From assembly GCF_038024065.1 (NCBI RefSeq), contig NZ_CP150667.1:3169501-3233500 (forward strand): DNA of 64,000 nt, in the 5' to 3' direction. The DNA comes from Polaribacter sejongensis. Its GTDB lineage: Bacteria > Bacteroidota > Bacteroidia > Flavobacteriales > Flavobacteriaceae. A model generated the notes under the pieces. That model was not told the origin of the DNA, did not search any database, and saw only the letters and a list, made by a program, of their open reading frames with translations. This document shows, one piece after another, positions 55,545-62,139 of the stretch; position 1 is the stretch's first letter; each line of letters starts with the position of its first letter. The translations under genes and the position numbers were made by a program.

Positions 55545-56105
55545 ATGGAGAACTTAGAAAGAAAGACCGTTGCAATATTAGCAACTAATGGATTTGAAGA
55601 AAGTGAATTAAGAGAACCAAAGAAAGCTTTAGAAGAAGCAGGTGCAGAGGTGCACATTGTGTCTTTAGAATCTGGAGAAATAAAATCTTGGAATGAAGGT
55701 AATTGGGGAGAAACGTATAAAGTAGATAAAACTTTAAAAGAAGTATCTCAAGAAAACTATAATGCATTGATGTTGCCTGGTGGAGTTATAAACCCAGACT
55801 TATTACGTAATAATGAAGATGCAGTTCATTTTGTAAAATCCTTTTTTGAGCATCATAAACCTGTTGGAGCTATTTGCCACGGACCTTGGTTATTGGCGGA
55901 AGCAAACGTCTTAAAAGGGAGAAATATAACTTCATATAGTTCAATTAAAACAGATCTTATAAACGCCGGAGCAAATTGGGTTGATGAAGAGGTAGTTGTA
56001 GATAAGGGTTTAGTTACCAGTAGAAACCCGAGTGATTTACCTGCATTTAACGCTAAGTTAGTGGAAGAGGTTTATGAAGGTAAACACAAAGGTCAAATGG
56101 CTTAA
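55545..56105 (+). CDS. Type 1 glutamine amidotransferase/DJ-1/PfpI family protein
   Basis: A 186-residue protein with the DJ-1/PfpI fold: VAILATNGFEESELREPKKALEEAG, LPGGVINPDLLR and the nucleophile elbow VGAICHGPWLLAEA (Cys-His). It ends IPLVEEVYEGKHKG-like. Members act as stress-related glyoxalase/deglycase or proteases (family knowledge); the assigned reaction is uncertain. Monocistronic, with a strong terminator after it. Confidence 0.9.
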   Translation: MENLERKTVAILATNGFEESELREPKKALEEAGAEVHIVSLESGEIKSWNEGNWGETYKVDKTLKEVSQENYNALMLPGGVINPDLLRNNEDAVHFVKSFFEHHKPVGAICHGPWLLAEANVLKGRNITSYSSIKTDLINAGANWVDEEVVVDKGLVTSRNPSDLPAFNAKLVEEVYEGKHKGQMA

Positions 56106-56142
56106 TTTATCTTTTAAATAAGACGATTATTAGTCGTAAATA

Positions 56143-56179
56143 AAAAAGAAGCGCAAATTTAGATTTGCGCTTCTTTTTT
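56143..56179. terminator. Bidirectional terminator
   Basis: AAAAAAGAAGCGCAAAT-TTAG-ATTTGCGCTTCTTTTTT, a perfect stem of 17 base pairs with a 4-base loop, between the DJ-1-like gene and the convergent MscS gene. The A and T tails make it work in both directions. Confidence 0.92.
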
Positions 56180-56239
56180 GTGATAACCTTTAGCTATTTA
56201 ATCTTAACAAGAACCTTTATTAGAAAGGGTAAATGAAGA

Positions 56240-56740
56240 CTACTCTGGTTGAGGAGAGTACTTAATGTTTTTCTGAAGAATAACGGCATTAGGAATGGTT
56301 ATTAATTCTTTTTCTAAGGTTCTTAATGTGATGAAAAATGCACCAATATCTCTAATTTCACCTGTAATATTATTGTCTTTTTCTAAAATAGTAATGGTGT
56401 CTCCAATTTTTACAGGATAATTTATAAATAAAATTAAGCCAGCAGTAATGTTAGAAAGAATAGACCATTGCGCAAAAAAAGCAATACCTAGAATGGTTAA
56501 AAAAGAAGAAACGTAAACAAGTAATTGTTTCTCGTCTACTCCCCAAACAAAAGATACAAATACAATTATAGTAATGTATATAAGCACTGAAATTATTTTA
56601 TTTGTTAAAATAATTCTGGCTTTTTGAAACCCAAATTTTACTTGAATTTTCCTTAAAGAATTGGTAATTACAAAGCGAATTAAAAAAGCAACAACTATAA
56701 TTGCTATTGATGATATGATTTTATAATTGTAAAATTCCAT
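56240..56740 (-). CDS. Short MscS-family mechanosensitive channel
   Basis: A 166-residue protein, much shorter than E. coli MscS (286). Three membrane helices (about 10-25, 45-65, 73-105) are followed by the beta-domain with the family block SNITAGLILFINYPVKIGDTI and a short C-terminal GEIRDIGAFFITLRTL, ending at about 166. The large cytoplasmic cage found in MscS is missing. Mechanosensitive gating is inferred from the pore-lining helix. It lies 11 bases from the upstream thioesterase gene, same strand. Confidence 0.88.
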   Translation of the reverse strand: MEFYNYKIISSIAIIVVAFLIRFVITNSLRKIQVKFGFQKARIILTNKIISVLIYITIIVFVSFVWGVDEKQLLVYVSSFLTILGIAFFAQWSILSNITAGLILFINYPVKIGDTITILEKDNNITGEIRDIGAFFITLRTLEKELITIPNAVILQKNIKYSPQPE

Positions 56741-56751
56741 AATTATAGTAT

Positions 56752-57261
56752 TTAACTAAATACTGCTTTTAAGGCAGTTGCATCGCCAGGCTTTAACTTT
56801 CCTGCTAAAACTAAACTTAATTCTTTACGTTGTAAAGCACCTTCGTAGCGTGTTTGTTCTAAATCTGTTTCTGGTCTAATTTGAGGAATAGCAACAGGTC
56901 TTCCTGTTTCGTCTACAGCAACAAACGTATAAATACCTTCGTTTACTTTAGTTCTACATCCAGACTGTCTGTCTTCTGTCCAAACATCTACATACGTTTC
57001 CATAGAAGAGTTAAACGCTCTAGAAACTTTAGCTTCTATAGTAAGTACGCTTCCAACAGGTACTGCTTTGCTAAAAGCAACATGGTTTACAGAGGCTGTA
57101 ACTACAATTCTTCTAGAGTGTCTACCTGCAGCAATACTACAAGCTCTGTCCATTCTGGCAAGTAATTCGCCACCAAAAAGGTTGTCTAAATAATTGGTTT
57201 CACCGGGTAAAACTAAGTCGGTAAGTATTGTTAAAGATTCTTTCGGCGTTTTTACTTCCAT
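56752..57261 (-). CDS. Acyl-CoA thioesterase (YciA-like hotdog)
   Basis: About 169 residues from the ATG at 57261 (MEVKTPKESLTILTDLVLPG). The frame is also open from a TTG at 57291, which is less likely. The hotdog motif NYLDNLFGGELLARMDRACSIAAGRHS contains the family's catalytic Asp/His-bearing loop. VNHVAFSKAVPVGSVL and VDVWTEDRQSG follow. It hydrolyses acyl-CoA; substrate range unknown. It probably leads a two-gene unit with MscS. Confidence 0.9.
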   Translation of the reverse strand: MEVKTPKESLTILTDLVLPGETNYLDNLFGGELLARMDRACSIAAGRHSRRIVVTASVNHVAFSKAVPVGSVLTIEAKVSRAFNSSMETYVDVWTEDRQSGCRTKVNEGIYTFVAVDETGRPVAIPQIRPETDLEQTRYEGALQRKELSLVLAGKLKPGDATALKAVFS

Positions 57262-57337
57262 CAAAAAATGTTTTTTTTGCAAAGATAGCAATCGCTTATT
57301 AAAAAAAGAGGTTTAAAATTGTTAAAGAAAAGTAGAA

Positions 57338-58252
57338 TTAATCTAACTTTTCAACAAGTAACCAAGCATCTTTAGATACTGTTTTCTGAATTCTATAAAG
57401 GTTGTTAGTAGCTTCATTTCGGCTAGCGTAACTGTTAAAAGTAACTTGAGTAAGTCCCCATTTGTTAACGCCAATTATCTTAGCATCAAATCCTTTTGCT
57501 TTTAATTCTTCTACTCTTTTTTCTGCATTTTCTGCAAATTGAAAAGCTCCAGCAACAATATGAAAAGGTTTTGCTACTTCTTTAACAACATTTAAGTTAA
57601 TAGTTGGTAAAGGATTAGAAATAACAAAAGTAGCCGCTTGTATCTTTTTCTGAATAGCTTTTTCTTGATTCGCTAAGTTTTCTTTTTGTAAATTATTTTC
57701 ATAACCATTATAGCCAGCATAACCTAAAGTTAGTAAAATAGCAGCTGTTGCAGCGTATTTTATAAGTGCAGGTATTTCTCTTTTGCGCTCTTCTTTTAAA
57801 GGAAGAGGATTCAAAGGCTTTACTTGTTCTTTAAATCTAGAAATAGCAGAAGATGTTACGGTATCTAAACCAAAAGATTCTGTTAAGTAATTAACAGCAG
57901 CATTAGGTTCAAAAATAATTTGTTTTTCTTCATTTAAAGACAAAACACCTAAACTATCAATTTGTACAGTGTTAGACTGTAATTCATTTTGCCACTTAAT
58001 AACAGATAATGAAATAGCAGTAGAAGCTTTTTCGAAAGAAATGTTTTCTGCAGAAGCAATATAATTAGCTAATAAACCATCATTGTGTTTTAACAAACTA
58101 TTAAAAGTAACCTGTTTAGTAGGTGGTGTAAAAGTATGTGTAAAATTATTGGCTTTTGCACCAATTTTATTGGTTACAAATCCTCCAAAGTCAGGTACAA
58201 TTACGCAATCGTATCTGTACAGTAAATCGTTTATGTAAGTTGCTAATTTCAT
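57338..58252 (-). CDS. HU-CCDC81/SPOR domain membrane protein
   Basis: A 304-residue protein. The N-terminus has two HU/CCDC81-type domains (MKLATYINDLLYRYDCVIVP and then TVQIDSLGVLSLNEEKQIIF), a membrane helix near 162-182 (LIKYAATAAILLTLGYAGY), and a SPOR domain near 225-300 (PFHIVAGAFQFAENAEKRVE to AWLLVEKLD). SPOR domains bind denuded septal peptidoglycan; the cytoplasmic HU-like part is unusual, DNA-binding in other proteins. It is divergent from dprA, with a 97-base spacer, and may link division site and chromosome (inference). Confidence 0.9.
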   Translation of the reverse strand: MKLATYINDLLYRYDCVIVPDFGGFVTNKIGAKANNFTHTFTPPTKQVTFNSLLKHNDGLLANYIASAENISFEKASTAISLSVIKWQNELQSNTVQIDSLGVLSLNEEKQIIFEPNAAVNYLTESFGLDTVTSSAISRFKEQVKPLNPLPLKEERKREIPALIKYAATAAILLTLGYAGYNGYENNLQKENLANQEKAIQKKIQAATFVISNPLPTINLNVVKEVAKPFHIVAGAFQFAENAEKRVEELKAKGFDAKIIGVNKWGLTQVTFNSYASRNEATNNLYRIQKTVSKDAWLLVEKLD

Positions 58253-58348
58253 TAGAACAAATATAGAAATTAAGGCGTTTTGAAAAACAATTTCTTAACA
58301 ATTTTATCAACAAATATTTTATATATTGGTATTCAAATTGTTACCAAA

Positions 58349-59449
58349 TTGAAAGAAGAAAAATTATTAGCGATCTTAAGATTACAAAAATGCAAAGCCA
58401 TTGGTGATATTTTGGCCAAGAAACTCATTGTAAATGTGGGAGATGTAGAGCAGGTTTTTAAAGAAAAGACAGCAATACTCTCAAAAATTAACGGAATAGG
58501 AGGTCATGCTTTAAAACATTTGTTTGATGCAAAAAACATAGAATTAGCGCAGCAAGAGTTAAAATATGTTCAAGATAATAATATTTCTTATACTTATTTC
58601 TTAGAAGATGATTATCCTAAAAATCTACAACATTGTATTGATAGCCCTATATTATTGTTTAAAGATGGGAATTTAGATTTTTCGAATCAAAGAATTATTT
58701 CTGTTGTTGGTACCAGAAATATTAGTTCTTACGGACGCGATTTTTGCAATCAATTAATTAAAGAAATTGCAGTTTATAATCCCATTATTGTAAGTGGTTT
58801 TGCATACGGTGTAGATATTTGTGCGCATAAAGCTGCAATAGAAAATAATTTGCAAACCATTGCGGTTTTAGCACATGGTTTCGAGCAAATTTATCCGAAG
58901 GTACATAAGAAATACATCAATCAAGTAAATGAAAATGGAGGTTTTTTAACTGAATTTTGGAGTGAAGAATCTCCTTTAAGAGAGAATTTTTTAAAACGAA
59001 ATAGAATTGTTGCTGGTATTTCTAAAGCAACCATTATTATAGAATCTGCCTCAAAAGGAGGTTCTTTGGTAACAGCTGATATAGCAAATTCTTATAACAA
59101 AGATGTTTTTGCAGTTCCCGGAAGAACCACAGATATTTATAGTAAAGGATGTAATAATTTAATTAAAAACAATAGGGCGCATTTATTGAGTTCTGCTTCC
59201 GATATTGTAAAAATGTTGAATTGGGATGTTCAAGAAAAAACCAAACCAATTCAAAAACAACTATTTATAGAATTGAATGAGAACGAGCAAAAAATTCATG
59301 ATTTATTGCATGATAAAGGGCAACAGTTATTAGATGTTATATCGTTAGAATGTAATATTCCAATTTATCAATTATCATCTATATTATTGCAGTTAGAATT
59401 AAAAGGTGTTACCAAACCTTTACCAGGAAAGATGTTTGAACTTGCTTAA
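58349..59449 (+). CDS. dprA: DNA-processing protein DprA, TTG start
   Basis: About 366 residues from the TTG at 58349 (family N-terminus KEEKLLAILRLQKCKAIGDI). The frame is also open from a TTG at 58280, but the extra 23 residues look non-coding. The Rossmann core has VVGTRNISSYGRDFC, VSGFAYGVDICAHKAAIE and ESASKGGSLVTADIA. A C-terminal winged helix (DprA_WH) follows about 300. DprA loads RecA onto incoming single-stranded DNA in transformation. The next gene is a kinase-like unknown. Confidence 0.93.
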   Translation: MKEEKLLAILRLQKCKAIGDILAKKLIVNVGDVEQVFKEKTAILSKINGIGGHALKHLFDAKNIELAQQELKYVQDNNISYTYFLEDDYPKNLQHCIDSPILLFKDGNLDFSNQRIISVVGTRNISSYGRDFCNQLIKEIAVYNPIIVSGFAYGVDICAHKAAIENNLQTIAVLAHGFEQIYPKVHKKYINQVNENGGFLTEFWSEESPLRENFLKRNRIVAGISKATIIIESASKGGSLVTADIANSYNKDVFAVPGRTTDIYSKGCNNLIKNNRAHLLSSASDIVKMLNWDVQEKTKPIQKQLFIELNENEQKIHDLLHDKGQQLLDVISLECNIPIYQLSSILLQLELKGVTKPLPGKMFELA

Positions 59450-59469
59450 TAATTCCTATTTTTGAAACT

Positions 59470-60537
59470 ATGAAGTTAGAAAGAAAGTTAATGTCTAAAA
59501 AGAAACCAACATTTCCTATTAATGATATGTTGAGCGATTACTTAAAAAAGTATAATAGGAATGTGAAAATTCCAATTTTTTATGATGATTTATTGCGTTT
59601 TCAAGGCTCTGTAACTGTGTATGACAATAATGATGAAGATACGCTATGGATACGAACGTATTACTCTGAATGGGATCGGATAGAAATAGACAATAGTTTA
59701 AAAAAAATATACACCATGTTGCTTTCGGATGGAAGTGAAGAGACCATTCCGTTTTTAAATGTAGATGCAATAGATTACTGTACGTTTGGTAATTCGAAAC
59801 CATTTAGAATAAAAGTTAGAAATATTTTAAATGATAATTCCACCTATTTTTATGTAAAAAAAGCAGATGCTTCTCGTGTTTACGGTTTAGAATTAGAGCA
59901 TATATTATCTCCTCATAACATTAATTTCTTAGTATATAAAGACACGCTAATAGAAGAGCATATTGTTGGTATCCCTGGAGATGATTTTATCAAAAACTTT
60001 TTACCTAAATGTACAGAATTAGAAAAATCTCAAATAGCCAAAGAGTTTGTAAAGTTTAAAGAACGTTGTCTAGTTCGTTTGTTGGGAGATATGCGTTCTT
60101 ACAATTACGTAGTTACACCTACGCACGATTTTTTTAGCATTATTTATAAAATTAGAGCCATCGATTTCGATCAACAGTCGTTTGAAGGAAATTTAAAAGT
60201 TTACAACCTACAATTTATGAAGGAGAACTTTAAAATGGTGGAAATGGTGGGTAAAAAATTACAAAATAGCTCTATTGAACAGTACAAAATAGAAGAACGC
60301 TCCTTTATGGCAAAACGTATGATTACTGCGCCAAGAAGAACAGAAAGGCTTATAGCTTGTATGAAAAATGATACCATTTCATATCCGGAAAACATAGCAT
60401 TGTTAAAGAAGCAATTAATGAAATATGTGGGAGATGTAAAGTTTAAAGACTGTAATAATATGGGCGAAATTTTAGATACTATTTTATCTTTTGTAAAGCG
60501 TAATTATTTAGATATTAGTAATAAAGATTTGTTTTAG
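59470..60537 (+). CDS. Conserved protein of unknown function with kinase-like motif spacing
   Basis: A 355-residue soluble protein with no family name that I recognise. Its middle looks like a degenerate protein-kinase/APH fold. Lys130 is in TYFYVKKAD (beta-3 Lys), an αC-like helix has Glu141/Glu143 (YGLELEHIL), the hinge-like IEEHIVGIPGD follows, then GDMRSYN (Asp207 and Asn212, spaced by 5 as in the APH catalytic loop D-x4-N) and AIDFD (Asp232/Asp234, metal-binding DFG-like). A catalytic role is inferred only from spacing. An ATG at 59470 is chosen; ATG at 59491 is possible. It sits 20 bases after dprA and could be co-transcribed. Confidence 0.6.
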   Translation: MKLERKLMSKKKPTFPINDMLSDYLKKYNRNVKIPIFYDDLLRFQGSVTVYDNNDEDTLWIRTYYSEWDRIEIDNSLKKIYTMLLSDGSEETIPFLNVDAIDYCTFGNSKPFRIKVRNILNDNSTYFYVKKADASRVYGLELEHILSPHNINFLVYKDTLIEEHIVGIPGDDFIKNFLPKCTELEKSQIAKEFVKFKERCLVRLLGDMRSYNYVVTPTHDFFSIIYKIRAIDFDQQSFEGNLKVYNLQFMKENFKMVEMVGKKLQNSSIEQYKIEERSFMAKRMITAPRRTERLIACMKNDTISYPENIALLKKQLMKYVGDVKFKDCNNMGEILDTILSFVKRNYLDISNKDLF

Positions 60538-60538
60538 A

Positions 60539-60664
60539 AGCTGTTTCCTGCTTTCACTACTCGCTTTTTTTATTGCTCTTTCTCGATACAAATTTTTCAT
60601 TCTTCAAAATTCACTCGAAAGGACAATAAAAAAGAGCTCAGGCAAACCGTTCAATCAGGGCTAA
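60539..60664 (-). repeat. Structured dispersed repeat, copy C
   Basis: Read on the - strand it starts TAGCCCTGATTGAACGG and ends AGCAGGAAACAGCT. An internal stem joins CTTTTTTTATTG (60564-60575) with CAATAAAAAAG (60624-60634). The core GATTGAACGG recalls GATTGAAACGG of copy B, so the three copies may be variants of one family. It lies just after the kinase-like gene. Confidence 0.55.
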
Positions 60665-60716
60665 ACTTGTTTGCTGGCGTTTTGTAATAGAGGTCCAATT
60701 ATCATCTTAAAATAAA

Positions 60717-60750
60717 AAAAAGGACGTAAAAATTAATTTACGTCCTTTTT
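60717..60750. terminator. Bidirectional terminator
   Basis: AAAAAGGACGTAAA-AATTAA-TTTACGTCCTTTTT, a perfect 14-base stem with a 6-base loop, between the kinase-like gene and the convergent DUF4374 gene. A and T runs flank both sides. Confidence 0.92.
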
Positions 60751-60769
60751 AGTTGGCATTATTTTAATA

Positions 60770-62128
60770 TTACCAAGCCCCAATAAAATGACTTCCTGTT
60801 GCGTTTACTAACTCAGCACCTTTAGTTACAGCACCACTTTCAGTATCTACAACATAAATGTTTCCGTTTTGCCCAACAGGCGCTTGCGTTAAATAGATTT
60901 CATTTCCATCAACCGCAAAACCTTGGTATTGGAATAAGTAAAAATCTGGATCATAAGGAATATCTTCAATTTTTACAGCTGTTTTAGCATTTAAATCAAC
61001 CAAAGCAAAAAATCCTTGAGCTCCTGCTAAACCATCAGCAGAACCTTCATGACGATACGCTAATACTGCTTTTCCGTTTGCTGCAGGTCTCCAAGCAAGA
61101 ACATAGGCTCCTGTTACGCCTAAAGCATCGTCTAAATTAAAGTCGTAAGAATTGTCATATTGGTTATCTGCTCCAATTTTTAAGATATAAGAACCTTCTG
61201 GATCACTTTGGTTAGCTTGGTAAACACTTCCGTTATATTCAAAAGCATTAATACTTCTGTATCCGTTTGTGTTTCCATGTCCTACAGCAGAAGTGATTAC
61301 TGTTGGGTTGTCTAATGATGGGTAATCTAAAACGATGGTTTTAGAACCTAAAATTTCATAATCGCTATCACTTTCTACGGTACTTGGATCTACTTTGCTT
61401 AAACGACCACCGATGTATAATTTATTTCCTGCAGCATTTAAAGTAGGCATGTCAATTCTAGAAAAATAATAACCAGCAGCTTCTTCTTCAGCACTTAAAG
61501 GAACAACGTGTTCTTTAAACTCAATTATTGTTGAATTTTCTAAATCTAAAGTTACTACACCTATAGTAGCTTCTGTATTTGTATAAACATCGTCTGTTAC
61601 ATCATCTGGTGTTCCGTTATCATCCACTTGGTGTTCTGTAGATACGTATACTGCAGATCCAGTTTTGTCACCGTCAAATAATTTTATCCATCTTGGAGCA
61701 GTTCCTACATAAGGAGCAATACTTACTTCTGTACCTGTTGGTGTAAAATTTTGACCACCTTCTACAGTGTATTTAGTGTAGTTACCACCTGTATCTCCTG
61801 CGTAGCTAATATTAAAAATTGTACCTCCGTCTTCCGAAGCTTGTAATCTAGCGGTTCTGTTTGAAGGTGCAATAAATCCATTTTCGAAAGGATCTATAGA
61901 CACTGTTGGGTCTTTTGCGTCTTCACTAGATACACTATAAATTAGTGTTCCACCATTTCCGTCTCCAGGATTGTCTCCCATTTTAGCTCCAGCAATTGTT
62001 ATCCATCTAGTAGCATCTGGTTCTGGGGTATCAATTGGATCATCGTTAACATCTTCGCTACATGCCGTAAATAGGCCTAATGATAATACAAGGGCTAATG
62101 CTTTGTGGTTTAAAAAAAATCTTTTCAT
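60770..62128 (-). CDS. DUF4374 lipoprotein
   Basis: A 452-residue exported lipoprotein. The signal and lipobox end FTACSED (Cys about 23). The rest is a beta-propeller-like series of Asp/Gly/Tyr-rich blades (WITIAGAKMGDNPGDGNGGT, WIKLFDGDKTGSAVY, KLYIGGRLSKVD, AVLAYRHEGSADG, GNIYVVDTESGAV). DUF4374 genes are typically next to TonB receptors and PepSY proteins in Bacteroidetes iron uptake (family knowledge). It follows the TonB receptor directly, 11 bases apart. Confidence 0.85.
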   Translation of the reverse strand: MKRFFLNHKALALVLSLGLFTACSEDVNDDPIDTPEPDATRWITIAGAKMGDNPGDGNGGTLIYSVSSEDAKDPTVSIDPFENGFIAPSNRTARLQASEDGGTIFNISYAGDTGGNYTKYTVEGGQNFTPTGTEVSIAPYVGTAPRWIKLFDGDKTGSAVYVSTEHQVDDNGTPDDVTDDVYTNTEATIGVVTLDLENSTIIEFKEHVVPLSAEEEAAGYYFSRIDMPTLNAAGNKLYIGGRLSKVDPSTVESDSDYEILGSKTIVLDYPSLDNPTVITSAVGHGNTNGYRSINAFEYNGSVYQANQSDPEGSYILKIGADNQYDNSYDFNLDDALGVTGAYVLAWRPAANGKAVLAYRHEGSADGLAGAQGFFALVDLNAKTAVKIEDIPYDPDFYLFQYQGFAVDGNEIYLTQAPVGQNGNIYVVDTESGAVTKGAELVNATGSHFIGAW

Positions 62129-62139
62129 TTTTATTTTAT

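Noticed and set aside
58280..58348. Upstream TTG start for dprA
   Set aside because: The 23 added residues are not typical of DprA, and the family N-terminus begins at the TTG at 58349.
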